Assembly (NCBI RefSeq): GCF_002933815.1
Contig: NZ_BEYR01000002.1
Location: forward strand, 1-64,000
Direction of reading: 5' to 3'
Origin: Sphingobacterium sp. HMA12
GTDB lineage: Bacteria > Bacteroidota > Bacteroidia > Sphingobacteriales > Sphingobacteriaceae
Length of the DNA stretch: 64,000 nt
Position 1 is the stretch's first letter. Each line of letters starts with the position of its first letter. Below the pieces are notes generated by a model. That model was not told the DNA's origin, did not search any database, and saw nothing but the letters and a program-made list of their open reading frames with translations. Made by a program: the position numbers and the translations under genes. Shown here one piece after another: positions 26,363 through 35,784 of this stretch.

Positions 26363-28153
26363 ATGGTAGATTCGATATTAAGTTTTGTTCGATTTGTTTT
26401 CAAATATAAAAACGGTCTAGTAGATAAGATCATGTTCTACGCCAGCATGATTTGTGCTGCAATTGTGATTTTCAACGTGGGCTATGTCACAGACCCGATG
26501 TTAGGAATATTATTGGGCAAGACAATCCATTATCTATTTTTTGTGCTTTTTTTTATGATTGCGTTGCGGGAGTCATCATCCATTTATGCGCTAAAAAAAA
26601 TTGCCGTTGAACATTACTCGGGACTGCTCATCCTGATTTATTTTATTTTTATTTTAATAGCCCGTTTTGCCGGAATTGAAGCACTAGCGGTCTTTTCCCG
26701 CGAGCAGTGGATTTATCTGGGGATTTATATTATTTTTATCGCTGAACTATCCAAAAGTACCCTCTTTTTCGATAATTTTTATTTTAATCCCACCATACTG
26801 TTTGTCATCAGCTTTCTCGTACTTATCCTCATCGGAACAGTCCTGTTGATGCTGCCGCGAACAACAATAGAAGCTCCGCTCAGTTTTGTCGATGCCTTAT
26901 TTATGGCGACCAGCGCTGTCTGCATAACTGGATTATCCGTAGCAGACATTTCGACCAACTTTAGCATGTTTGGCCAGACCGTTATTATTGTATTGATACA
27001 AGTCGGGGGGCTCGGAATTATGACTTTTACGGGCTTTTTTGGCTATTTTTTTTCTGGCGGATTTTCATTCAAAAACCAATTGATGTTTGGTGAAATATTG
27101 GGGGAAAATAAGGTGGCCTCAGTCATCAAAACCTTATTGACCATGATATTTATCACGCTATTGTTTGAATTTCTAGGTGCGGTATTAATCTTTAGTACCT
27201 TGGAAAAGACTAATTTTCCTAATATGGGGAGTATGATTTTCTTTTCGATCTTCCATTCCATTTCTTCATTTTGTAACGCTGGATTCTCGATTTTATCTGG
27301 CGGAATCACCAATGAAGCCTATAAGTTCAACTATCCATTTCAGCTGGCTCTCTCTTCGTTGTTTATTCTTGGCGGATTAGGCTTTGGAATCGTATTGAAC
27401 TTCTATACCTACATCAAGGAGTCGCTATTGCTTTGGTACCACCGTTTGGTTACAAAGAAAAATTACAAACATAAAGCGTGGAGCTTTAGTTTTAACTCTA
27501 AATTGGTATTGCTCTGTAATGCGATTATTATCGTTGCAGCAACCCTGTTCTTTTATTTTTTGGAACGCAAGAATACACTTTCTTTGGAAAAAGGCTTTGA
27601 CGGTGAATGGGCGACATCTTTTTTTATGGCAAATGCTGCGCGTTCGGCAGGCTACAATAGCATCGATCTGAGTTTCGTCGGAGCGCCAACTATCTTTCTG
27701 ATTATGGTATTGATGTGGGTAGGTGCTTCCCCGGGATCTACTGGAGGTGGCGTAAAAGTGACGACAGTGGCGCTATCTTTTATGAATATCATTTCTTTGG
27801 CAAAAGGAAAGGAATATATTGAAATTTTTAAACGGAGAATAGCGAGTGAATCCGTGAATAAGGCTTTTGCGATTATTCTATTGTCATTCCTTGTCGTTGG
27901 GCTGAGTTTTTTTGTTCTTATTTTTACTGATCCGGACAAAAGCATGAAGGATTTGCTTTTTGAATCCTTATCGGCATATACGACTTGCGGATTAAGTTTG
28001 GGCGTAACTCCTTCCTTAAGCATGGGCGGAAAATTGATCATAGTCGTGACGATGCTGGTTGGCCGTGTGGGAATGTTGACGTTATTGGTTGCATTTATCA
28101 AAAATACGACCCGTAGAAATATGATATTTCCAGAGGAAAAGATCCTGTTTTAA
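26363..28153 (+). CDS. trkH: TrkH/KtrB-type potassium uptake channel subunit
   Basis: A 596-residue inner-membrane K+ transporter subunit. Four pore loops of the Trk/Ktr/HKT family can be seen: ATSAVCITGLSV, SISSFCNAGFS, ARSAGYNSIDLS and AYTTCGLSLGV. The helix-breaking motif VGASPGSTGGGVKVTT precedes the last unit. An extra N-terminal domain of about 110 residues with four hydrophobic segments comes before the pore unit. The ATG at 26363 is preferred; a TTG at 26351 overlaps the promoter element. The RCK partner trkA follows 98 bases downstream with its own promoter. Confidence 0.92.
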   Translation: MVDSILSFVRFVFKYKNGLVDKIMFYASMICAAIVIFNVGYVTDPMLGILLGKTIHYLFFVLFFMIALRESSSIYALKKIAVEHYSGLLILIYFIFILIARFAGIEALAVFSREQWIYLGIYIIFIAELSKSTLFFDNFYFNPTILFVISFLVLILIGTVLLMLPRTTIEAPLSFVDALFMATSAVCITGLSVADISTNFSMFGQTVIIVLIQVGGLGIMTFTGFFGYFFSGGFSFKNQLMFGEILGENKVASVIKTLLTMIFITLLFEFLGAVLIFSTLEKTNFPNMGSMIFFSIFHSISSFCNAGFSILSGGITNEAYKFNYPFQLALSSLFILGGLGFGIVLNFYTYIKESLLLWYHRLVTKKNYKHKAWSFSFNSKLVLLCNAIIIVAATLFFYFLERKNTLSLEKGFDGEWATSFFMANAARSAGYNSIDLSFVGAPTIFLIMVLMWVGASPGSTGGGVKVTTVALSFMNIISLAKGKEYIEIFKRRIASESVNKAFAIILLSFLVVGLSFFVLIFTDPDKSMKDLLFESLSAYTTCGLSLGVTPSLSMGGKLIIVVTMLVGRVGMLTLLVAFIKNTTRRNMIFPEEKILF

Positions 28154-28239
28154 TTTTGTTTTCTTATGTATAAAGATACAAGAGATCAAAAGGTGTCTGT
28201 TTGCAAAACGATTGGACTTGCAAATAAAATAAATTTATC

Positions 28240-28247
28240 TTAGTTTG
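28240..28247 (+). promoter_or_regulatory. Promoter of trkA
   Basis: TTAGTTTG ends four bases before the trkA ATG. CTTG at 28217-28220 is a one-mismatch -33 element with 19-base spacing. The 17 bases 28231-28247 are identical to those before trkH. Confidence 0.58.
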
Positions 28248-28251
28248 AGTT

Positions 28252-28938
28252 ATGAAGTATATTGTTTTAGGATTAGGGCACTTCGGGCGTTCATTGGGTG
28301 TCCATCTGACCGAACTCGGTCATGAAGTAATCGGTGCGGATCGAAATCTAAGTATCGTAGAGCAGCTCAAAGATAAGATCACGCATACAGTATGCCTGGA
28401 CACAACCGATCGGGAGGCTGTATCTTCGCTGCCCTTAAAAGATGCACATGCGGTCATTGTCGCCATAGGAGAGGATGAAGGCGCATCGCTCATGACAGTT
28501 GCACTCCTAAAGCAACTAAAAGTAAGGCGTATCATTGGCCGTATTGTCTCTGATCTGCAGAAAACAGTTTTGGAAGCCATGGAGATCAATGAGTATATCA
28601 TGCCAGAGGAGGAAGCCGCAGAGCGGTTGGCGATGCGGTTGGACAATATTGATATCGTTGATTCATTTAAGGTCTCAGATCGGTATTCTATTGTAGAAAC
28701 AAAGGTGCCACAGCGTTATGTCGGAATGACGTTGCGGGAAGCCAATCTGACCAACCTTTATAAAATTATCGTGCTGACAACAGTAAAAATTACGGAGACA
28801 AAAAAGGACGGAATCACCAAAGAACAAAAGGAAGCATCTGGTATTGCCACCTCTGAAACGGTGATGGCAGAAGGTGATATCTTAGTTGTTTTTGGCGAAT
28901 TGTCCAATATTAATAAGTTAATTCAAAAAGGAGAATAA
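28252..28938 (+). CDS. trkA: TrkA/KtrA-type RCK regulatory subunit
   Basis: A 228-residue cytoplasmic gating subunit of K+ uptake. The RCK_N Rossmann domain starts with YIVLGLGHFGRSLGVHL, which contains the GxGxxG nucleotide loop, followed by an acidic end of strand two (VIGADRN). Residues 120-228 are RCK_C, with VGMTLREANL and ILVVFGELSNINKLI. The single RCK unit is about half the length of E. coli TrkA and matches KtrA. The next gene begins four bases after the stop. Confidence 0.92.
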   Translation: MKYIVLGLGHFGRSLGVHLTELGHEVIGADRNLSIVEQLKDKITHTVCLDTTDREAVSSLPLKDAHAVIVAIGEDEGASLMTVALLKQLKVRRIIGRIVSDLQKTVLEAMEINEYIMPEEEAAERLAMRLDNIDIVDSFKVSDRYSIVETKVPQRYVGMTLREANLTNLYKIIVLTTVKITETKKDGITKEQKEASGIATSETVMAEGDILVVFGELSNINKLIQKGE

Positions 28939-28942
28939 AATT

Positions 28943-29260
28943 ATGTTATTAACAACAACAAGTATTATCGAGGGGCATCAGATCGATCGCTATCTGGGTA
29001 TTGTTTCTTCAGAGGTTGTTTTGGGAGCGAATGCCATTAAAGATATGATGGCCGGTTTTAGAGATTTTTTTGGCGGCCGCTCTAATTCTTATGAGCGTGC
29101 ATTTCAGGAAACCCGTGAGGCGGCATTGCGTGAGCTTGAAGACCGCGCTAGGGCATTAGGAGCCGATGCTGTCGTTGGCGTTCGGTTGGATTTCCAGACT
29201 GTAGGAACAGGCGGAATGATGATGGTCGGAGCAACGGGAACTGCCGTTAAGATGAAATAA
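28943..29260 (+). CDS. YbjQ/UPF0145 family protein
   Basis: A 105-residue protein of the YbjQ (UPF0145) family, a small pentamer-forming fold often annotated as heavy-metal-binding on weak grounds. Family motifs are YLGIVSSEVVLGANAIKD, the basic segment REAALRELEDRARALGADAV, and VGVRLDF near the end. It lies four bases after trkA and is probably cotranscribed with it. Its role in K+ uptake, if any, is unknown. Confidence 0.85.
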   Translation: MLLTTTSIIEGHQIDRYLGIVSSEVVLGANAIKDMMAGFRDFFGGRSNSYERAFQETREAALRELEDRARALGADAVVGVRLDFQTVGTGGMMMVGATGTAVKMK

Positions 29261-29269
29261 ATCCAAGCT

Positions 29270-29297
29270 GGCCCTAATTATAATTAGGGCCTTTTTT
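29270..29297 (+). terminator. Terminator after the YbjQ-like gene
   Basis: A perfect 22-base palindrome (GGCCCTAATTA and its mirror, 29270-29291) followed by six T residues. It ends the trkA transcription unit. Confidence 0.92.
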
Positions 29298-29465
29298 GCA
29301 AAAAGGCATTTCCTTTCATTGTCAGGAACCGTTACTACGGTCTAAATAAGTTAGGAAATCGCGCCATTGATCTTGGACATTCCGTGATCTTTTCTTTCTC
29401 GGCTCAGGCGAAGCATATTTAATAGATTGGTCATAATTATAATTGTATATAAAAACAAATTTATC

Positions 29466-29473
29466 TAAGTTTG
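29466..29473 (+). promoter_or_regulatory. Promoter of the YfhO-like gene
   Basis: TAAGTTTG is an exact TAnnTTTG. ATTG at 29442-29445 is a one-mismatch -33 element with 20-base spacing. The 17 bases before and including it differ at one position from the trkH and trkA promoters. The ATG is 34 bases downstream. Confidence 0.65.
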
Positions 29474-29507
29474 GCTTTTAAGACTTTTAAACAACCTAAG
29501 AGGATAA

Positions 29508-31988
29508 ATGAAAAATTGGTTTAAGGTAAATTCGGCACATTTAATCGTTATTGCGTTATTCATTGTGCTAGTATTTTTTTATTTCACGCCCGTTTGGCAG
29601 GGAAAGACTCTTGCACAATCGGATGTGGTACAGGCACAAGCTGGGCAAAAGGAATTATTTGACTATAAAGCCAAAGATGGGAAGGCTCCTATGTGGACAA
29701 ATTCCATGTTTGGTGGAATGCCAACCTATCAGATCTGGCAGGCGAACGAAAATAATATTGGTACCTATTTGCTGAAAGCCGTCAAATTTGTTTTTCCAAG
29801 CCCAATGGACACGGTGTTGTTTTATCTTTTGGGAGCCTATTTTCTTTTTAGCGTATTACGCATCAAACCCTGGCTCGCTGCGGTGGGCGCAGTGGCAATA
29901 GCCTTTACGTCATACAACTTTATTTATATAGAAGCAGGACATATCACCCGGGCCAATGCTATCGCCTTTATACCGCCTGTCATCGCAGCGGTGATCATGT
30001 GTTACCGGGGAAGCAGGCTGTGGGGGCCGGTGCTGCTGGCGTTATTTCTTTCCCTGGAAATTCGTGTCAATCACTTACAGACAACATATTACTTGCTCAT
30101 GGCGTTGATGGTATATGTTATTTTTACCCTAGTCGATGCGATCAAGCAAAAACAACTAAAGGAGTTTTTTATCGCCTCGGGGAGGCAGGTGATTGCAGTT
30201 ATCATTGCTTTAATGGTGAACGCTTCCATTTTGTTGCCAACCTGGGAGTATAGTAAGCTGAGTACACGTGGGCATGCTAATATTACGAAGGTCGATAACA
30301 ATAGTACAAAAGAAAAAGGGCTTGATAAAGAATATGCTTATGAATGGAGCCAAGGTGTTGGCGAGAGCATGACTTTTCTGATTCCGAATGCTTATGGCGG
30401 AGCCACAGGTGGTCAATTGGACGAGAAGTCGCATGTGGCGAAATTCTTTATGGAAAGAGGAGGTGCATCGGCAGTTCAAGCTGGACAGATGGCACAGGGA
30501 ATGCCTACTTATTGGGGCGACAAACGCTTTACTTCGGGACCTTGGTATTTTGGTGCTGGGGTTTTCTTCTTGTTTATCTTAGGCCTTGTCATCGTTAAAA
30601 ATAAATTCAAATGGTGGATATTAACAACCACTGTATTAGCATTGCTTTTGTCATTTGGAAAGAACTTTACATTGGTTTCGGATTTATTCTTTGATTATTT
30701 CCCAATGTACAACAAGTTTCGGGCAGTGGAATCCATCTTGATACTCGTTTCAATTACAGTGCCGCTCATGGCTGTCATGACAGTAAATGAATTGCTAACA
30801 CGGGCTAAGGAAATTCCAAACCTGGATAAGAAAGTGCTGTATACTTTTGCCGGTGTTGGCGGAGTTTGTCTGCTGATCGGTCTGCTGCCGGATTTGTTCT
30901 TGAACTTCAGAAATGCTGGTCATAATAATTTAATTGAGTCGTTTACCCAACAGATTGGTGATAAATCTTTTGCGACAGAGCTGGCAAATCAATTGGTCTT
31001 GGATCGTAAAGATATCGCAAGTAAAGATGCTTATCGTTCCTTTGTTATTGTGTTGCTCACATTCGGGGCTGTTTGGTTTTACCTCAAAAGGAAGGTCAGT
31101 GAAGGAGCGTTATTGGGGACTTTGCTTGTCCTGTTCCTATTCGATCTGTGGAGTGTAGATAAACGCTTTTTAAATGACAAATCCTTTATGGAGAAAGGAG
31201 CGACTACACAGCAGGTATTCCAGCAACGTGAGGTTGATCAATTGATCTTAATGGATAAAGACCCAAGTTATCGCGTCCTTGACCTGACAACAGATCCATT
31301 TTCTGATGCCCGTCCTTCCTATTACCATAAATCATTAGGCGGTTATCATGCTGCTAAATTAATGCGTTTTCAGGAAATCTTGGAGAATCAATTCAACGGA
31401 GCGCTCAACGAAGATGTGCTGGACATGTTTAATGTGCGTTATTTGATCACAACAGATCCTCAAAACCAGTCACAGCGTATCGTGAGACGGAGCACAGCGG
31501 CTGGGAACGCCTGGTTTGTGGATAAAATAACCTTCGTAAAAGGAAATGCAGAAGAAATGCAGGCGATCAGCTCTTTTGATCCGCATAAAGAAGCTTTTGT
31601 GAATCAGCAGTATCAGAATGAAATCAAAGCAAAAACGTCAAGCTCGGCTACAACAGGGGAAATTAAACTGACATCTTACCACCCGGATAAAATGCAGTAT
31701 GAATATACCACGACCAACGATGCTTTTGCGGTATTCTCTGAAGTGTTTTACGATAAGGGCTGGAAGGCCTATGTGGATGGAAAAGAGTTCCCAATTATCC
31801 GTGCAGATTATTTGCTCAGAGCCTTACAGTTGCCTGCGGGTACACATAAGGTTGAATTTATCTTTGATCCGGAATCACATAAGATGGGCAATCTTTTGAC
31901 TTTAATATCGTCGATTATCCTTGGGTTGGGAATCTTAGCGGCAATATATTTCTCCTTTAAGGATACAAAGAAAGAAACAGCTGCCTAG
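29508..31988 (+). CDS. YfhO-type polytopic membrane protein
   Basis: An 826-residue membrane protein of the YfhO family, related to GT-C glycosyltransferases that use lipid-linked sugars. The first luminal loop carries conserved acidic and aromatic residues (LAQSDVVQAQAG, then MFGGMPTYQIW). About twelve hydrophobic segments follow between residues 10 and 560. A soluble domain of about 220 residues comes next (YRVLDLTTDPFSDARPSYYH), and a last membrane helix is near 795-815. The donor and acceptor are unknown. A terminator overlaps the stop codon. Confidence 0.82.
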   Translation: MKNWFKVNSAHLIVIALFIVLVFFYFTPVWQGKTLAQSDVVQAQAGQKELFDYKAKDGKAPMWTNSMFGGMPTYQIWQANENNIGTYLLKAVKFVFPSPMDTVLFYLLGAYFLFSVLRIKPWLAAVGAVAIAFTSYNFIYIEAGHITRANAIAFIPPVIAAVIMCYRGSRLWGPVLLALFLSLEIRVNHLQTTYYLLMALMVYVIFTLVDAIKQKQLKEFFIASGRQVIAVIIALMVNASILLPTWEYSKLSTRGHANITKVDNNSTKEKGLDKEYAYEWSQGVGESMTFLIPNAYGGATGGQLDEKSHVAKFFMERGGASAVQAGQMAQGMPTYWGDKRFTSGPWYFGAGVFFLFILGLVIVKNKFKWWILTTTVLALLLSFGKNFTLVSDLFFDYFPMYNKFRAVESILILVSITVPLMAVMTVNELLTRAKEIPNLDKKVLYTFAGVGGVCLLIGLLPDLFLNFRNAGHNNLIESFTQQIGDKSFATELANQLVLDRKDIASKDAYRSFVIVLLTFGAVWFYLKRKVSEGALLGTLLVLFLFDLWSVDKRFLNDKSFMEKGATTQQVFQQREVDQLILMDKDPSYRVLDLTTDPFSDARPSYYHKSLGGYHAAKLMRFQEILENQFNGALNEDVLDMFNVRYLITTDPQNQSQRIVRRSTAAGNAWFVDKITFVKGNAEEMQAISSFDPHKEAFVNQQYQNEIKAKTSSSATTGEIKLTSYHPDKMQYEYTTTNDAFAVFSEVFYDKGWKAYVDGKEFPIIRADYLLRALQLPAGTHKVEFIFDPESHKMGNLLTLISSIILGLGILAAIYFSFKDTKKETAA

Positions 31989-32005
31989 CTGGCTGTTTCT
32001 TTTTT
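31974..32005 (+). terminator. Terminator overlapping the YfhO-like stop codon
   Basis: GAAACAGC at 31974-31981 pairs with GCTGTTTC at 31992-31999 and is followed by a T run. The hairpin contains the TAG stop codon at 31986-31988. Confidence 0.85.
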
Positions 32006-32012
32006 AAGTTTG

Positions 32013-32057
32013 AAGCTTTAGAATAATTTGAGCTGTGGATCAGTTATTCTAAAGCTT
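32013..32057. repeat. 14-bp perfect inverted repeat at the rnhB 3' end
   Basis: AAGCTTTAGAATAA at 32013-32026 pairs perfectly with TTATTCTAAAGCTT at 32044-32057. The right arm lies in rnhB codons and the left arm spans its stop. On the plus strand a T run follows, so it could be a second terminator for the YfhO-like transcript. Confidence 0.65.
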
Positions 32058-32614
32058 TTTCTATGATGTGGTGTTGCGCCATATTCGAGCACTGCAGTTC
32101 GATGTTTTACAGTCGGATAGCCTTTGTTGTTAAGCCAATCGTAGGCAGGGTAATCCGAAGCAATATTGTCCATGTATTCATCACGGTAGGTTTTTGCCAA
32201 GATGGAAGCCGCTGCGATAGAAAGATATTTTCCGTCCCCTTTGATAATGCAGGAATGGGGAGTCGTCTGATAAGGAATAAACCTGTTCCCGTCCACAATA
32301 ATATATTCCGCTTTTATCTGTAGCATATCCAAGGCTTTGTGCATGGCAAGATAGCTGGCATTGTGAATATTGATGCGGTCTATTTCTTCCGCTGAAACAC
32401 TCGCCACAGCGTAGGCCAGTGCTTCCCGTTCAATAATTGGACGCAATGCCATTCGTTTTTTTTCGCTTAGTTTTTTCGAATCGTTGAGAAGCTCATGATG
32501 GTAATCGGTAGGGAAAATTACTGCTGCCGCAAAGACCGGTCCTGCCAAGCAACCTCTGCCTGCCTCGTCACATCCTGCTTCAACCTGTTGATCTTGATAA
32601 TATGATAGTAGCAT
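32018..32614 (-). CDS. rnhB: Ribonuclease HII
   Basis: A 198-residue nuclease that removes ribonucleotides from DNA and RNA primers. The catalytic acidic set is present: Asp16 and Glu17 in GCDEAGRGCLAGP, the Asp of YIIVDGNRF and a further Asp in the segment ILAKTYRDEYM. The GRG motif that recognises the RNA-DNA junction is intact. The length is normal. It converges on the YfhO-like gene. A near-consensus -7 element (TACTTTCG) lies upstream on the minus strand. Confidence 0.94.
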   Translation of the reverse strand: MLLSYYQDQQVEAGCDEAGRGCLAGPVFAAAVIFPTDYHHELLNDSKKLSEKKRMALRPIIEREALAYAVASVSAEEIDRINIHNASYLAMHKALDMLQIKAEYIIVDGNRFIPYQTTPHSCIIKGDGKYLSIAAASILAKTYRDEYMDNIASDYPAYDWLNNKGYPTVKHRTAVLEYGATPHHRKSFRITDPQLKLF

Positions 32615-32836
32615 CTTTTATTCTGTAAATGAACGAAAGTACAAATAAAATTAGAGTTATACATTGTAACTTCTGTGTGAATAATGCCCTTTTACATTAA
32701 TTAACACTAATAATCTCTTCTTTTGTAAAGATATTGAATGTGCTGTTAAACATGGACAGGGGGTAGAACGGGTTAAACTAAAACAGGAGCATTCGGTCAA
32801 AGATTTGTCAATTATAGAAATATAAAAATAAGTATT

Positions 32837-35686
32837 ATGAGAGGCTTCATGCTTTTTTTGTTGAGTATGTTAACAGGATGGACCGTATATGGTCAGACGA
32901 GAAGCGTACAAGGGATGTTGAAAGATGATAAAAACCGTGTTATTGCGGGAGCAACAGTTAAGTTGACGTCGAAATTGGATTCCATGACAGCAGGTTCAAA
33001 TATGGCCGGGATTTTCACTTTCGATAAGATCAAGGCAGATACATTTAAGATTACTGTTTCTAATTTGGGCTTTGAACGTTTTGAAAAAGAGTTCAGCTTT
33101 CCAAAGGGAGAGGTAAAATACATTATTCCAAGTCTGACTTTACAGCAGAATTCTCAAATGCTTGAGGAAGTCGTTGTGGATGGAGTGCCGACGGTGGTTG
33201 TAAAAAGCGATACCTTGGAGTACACCATGAAGGATCTGAAATTACGTGATGGGGCAGTTGCAGAGGATGCGCTGAAAAAATTACAAGGTGTTGAAGTCGA
33301 TAAAGATGGGAATGTCACTGCACAGGGCGAGTCTGTCAAAAGGGTCAGAATCAATGGAAAAGATTTCTTTGGCGGAGACGTAAAAACCGCTACTCAGAAT
33401 CTTCCGGCCAATATTGTGCAAAAAATGCAAATTATTGACGACTATGGCGATATGGCCAATATTACGGGAAATAAGAATGGGGATTCCGAAAAAGTACTGA
33501 ACATTCAGATTGATCCGAAATATAATCAAGGCCATATGACGACACTCCGTGCAGGCTATGGTACAGAAGACCGTTATCAGGCGACAGGAATGTGGATGGG
33601 GATGCGTGAGGGGGAGCAAATTTCTGTTCTCGGAAATTTAAACAATACCAATGCGCCCCTGTTTGATTTCAACACAACAGGTGGTGGTGCCCGACGCGGC
33701 CAAGGTGGTGGTGGACGTCGTGGCGGCGGTATGTTTGGTGGCTCAGACGGTCTGACCAAAATAGGCTCTATCGGACTTAATTTTCGTAAAGATTTTTCGG
33801 ATAAGCTGACAGCTTACGGCAGCTATAGTTATAGCCATAGCAATAATACAACACTCTCACAACGGTATATTGTGAATGCAACCCCAGGCCGATCGCAGGC
33901 GGATAGCGTAGATGCGAATTCAAATACCATTGGTGGCAATCATCGCTTTGAGGCAAATGTAGAGTGGAAGCCCACCACGAAGGATTACATTAAGATTGTG
34001 CCACAGTTTGGCTATGATGACGGGAATAATAATTCGATAACCAATTCCATTACTTATTTAAGTAATGTTTTGGATAATAAGCAGGAACTAACAACTGGAA
34101 CAAACTCCACTGCACCAAGGTTTGGGATCAGTGGTTTATATAACCGCAAACTGAATGACAATGGGCGTAACTTGTTTTTCAATTTCAATTACAATAATGC
34201 AAAAACAGATAAGGATGTAAATCAGATACTTGACAGGTATATTTCCGATCCATCCAATATCAATCAGTCCATGAGTAACATTTACCAACGCACGGTGCAG
34301 GATGCGCTCAATAAGAGCTGGAATGCAGGAGCTTCGGTAAATTATACTGAGCCTTTATCTAAAAATGGGAAATTGGAGGTAACTTATGATTTTAACAAGA
34401 ATAAATACGACAATAATATCACTCAAAAGGGCTATGATAGAGACAATAATATTATTGAAAATGCATTCGAAAATGCAAAGTTAAACCTTGATTATAATTA
34501 CGACTATGCTTTTACAACCCATAAAATCGGAGCGAACTATTTATTTAGCAATGACAAGGTGACTTACTCGGTGGGGGTCGCTGGACAACCATCCCAATTG
34601 AGGGGATCAGCGATTAATTCGGGCGAGATCATTCCGATTTCCCGTAACAATATGAACTGGATGCCAATTGCACGTTTTGAATATAAATTCTCCCGTCAAT
34701 CCAATTTAAGCGTAAACTATTCTGGATCGCCAACCGAACCAAGTGTATCGCAAATATTGCCATATAATCTAAGCACAAGTTCAACAAATATCGTGTATGG
34801 TAATGCGAACCTGAATCCAGAATTTAATCATCAATTGAATCTGAGATTTCGTAAAAACGACTTTCAAAAAGGTAATAATTTCTTTGTATTCCTCAATGGT
34901 TCCCTAACTGACAATAAGATTGTTAGTTTAAACAAATCGTACTATGGTCCTATCCAGAAAGATCCTACAACAGGAAAAATAGATTCTGCATTGGTCTCAG
35001 AAACGCGTTATTTGAATGAGAGCGGCGATCGTCCGTATGCGATCAATTCATTTTACCATTATGGTAAATCCTGGAAAGAAAAAACCTTCAATGTGATGTT
35101 GATGGGTGGTATTTCGGTGAATAAAACCATTGGTTATTCATCCATAGATGAAAATGATAATATCGGGCAGAAAAATGTTGCGCGAAATTTTGTCCTGACT
35201 CAGGGATTAATGTTTCGTTACAATCCATCCGAAAATCTGGAAATTAATCCGGGAGTTCGTTACCAATTTACACATACAGAAAATAGCTTACTACAGCGAA
35301 ATAGTGATATTCAGACATGGACACCAACATTAATTGGTTCATATAATATTTTGAAGAACACGATCTTTGGCGCCGATCTTTCGAAATCTTTCAATCAGGG
35401 CTATGGTCAAGGTTTGTCGTCCAATCCGTTCATTATCAATACCTATGTAGAGCAAAGATTCTTAAAAGATCAACGTGGGACTTTACGTCTGCAGGCATTT
35501 GATTTGTTAAATCAGCAAACAAATCTTTCTCGTACTGTGGATGGCTTCTTAACGACAGATAGCCGGACGAACCGTTTGGGACGTTATTTTATGGTCTTGT
35601 TTACGTATAAGTTCCAAAAATTTGCCATGGGTAATCCTGAAGGGGAAAACAGATTTCCGGGCGGAATGCGTCCACCACGTATGTAA
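32837..35686 (+). CDS. Outer membrane beta-barrel protein with carboxypeptidase-like N-terminal domain
   Basis: A 949-residue outer membrane protein of the Bacteroidota outer_membrane_beta-barrel family, related to TonB-dependent receptors. A signal peptide covers residues 1-20 (ending WTVYGQ). A CarboxypepD_reg-like domain spans about 22-105, and a plug-like segment about 110-240 (AVAEDALKKLQGVEVDKDGN). The rest is a barrel rich in aromatic strand ends. A Gly/Arg-rich insert lies near residues 280-300 (GGGARRGQGGGGRRGGG). No SusD-like lipoprotein gene accompanies it, so a glycan-uptake role is not supported. The ligand is unknown. A terminator follows. Confidence 0.85.
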   Translation: MRGFMLFLLSMLTGWTVYGQTRSVQGMLKDDKNRVIAGATVKLTSKLDSMTAGSNMAGIFTFDKIKADTFKITVSNLGFERFEKEFSFPKGEVKYIIPSLTLQQNSQMLEEVVVDGVPTVVVKSDTLEYTMKDLKLRDGAVAEDALKKLQGVEVDKDGNVTAQGESVKRVRINGKDFFGGDVKTATQNLPANIVQKMQIIDDYGDMANITGNKNGDSEKVLNIQIDPKYNQGHMTTLRAGYGTEDRYQATGMWMGMREGEQISVLGNLNNTNAPLFDFNTTGGGARRGQGGGGRRGGGMFGGSDGLTKIGSIGLNFRKDFSDKLTAYGSYSYSHSNNTTLSQRYIVNATPGRSQADSVDANSNTIGGNHRFEANVEWKPTTKDYIKIVPQFGYDDGNNNSITNSITYLSNVLDNKQELTTGTNSTAPRFGISGLYNRKLNDNGRNLFFNFNYNNAKTDKDVNQILDRYISDPSNINQSMSNIYQRTVQDALNKSWNAGASVNYTEPLSKNGKLEVTYDFNKNKYDNNITQKGYDRDNNIIENAFENAKLNLDYNYDYAFTTHKIGANYLFSNDKVTYSVGVAGQPSQLRGSAINSGEIIPISRNNMNWMPIARFEYKFSRQSNLSVNYSGSPTEPSVSQILPYNLSTSSTNIVYGNANLNPEFNHQLNLRFRKNDFQKGNNFFVFLNGSLTDNKIVSLNKSYYGPIQKDPTTGKIDSALVSETRYLNESGDRPYAINSFYHYGKSWKEKTFNVMLMGGISVNKTIGYSSIDENDNIGQKNVARNFVLTQGLMFRYNPSENLEINPGVRYQFTHTENSLLQRNSDIQTWTPTLIGSYNILKNTIFGADLSKSFNQGYGQGLSSNPFIINTYVEQRFLKDQRGTLRLQAFDLLNQQTNLSRTVDGFLTTDSRTNRLGRYFMVLFTYKFQKFAMGNPEGENRFPGGMRPPRM

Positions 35687-35714
35687 ATCATAACGACCTT
35701 ACAACGAATAAAAG

Positions 35715-35745
35715 ACGGTCATAGTGATTTCACTATGACCGTTTT
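35715..35745 (+). terminator. Terminator after the beta-barrel gene
   Basis: ACGGTCATAGTG (35715-35726) pairs perfectly with CACTATGACCGT (35731-35742) around an ATTT loop, followed by T residues. Confidence 0.92.
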
Positions 35746-35760
35746 GCATTTAAAAATCCC

Positions 35761-35768
35761 TAGCTTTG
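35761..35768 (+). promoter_or_regulatory. -7 element (TAGCTTTG) of the GNAT-M16 unit
   Basis: Exact TAnnTTTG, 16 bases before the acetyltransferase ATG and just after the upstream terminator. Confidence 0.65.
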
Positions 35769-35784
35769 CAAAAATAAGCGCGAA

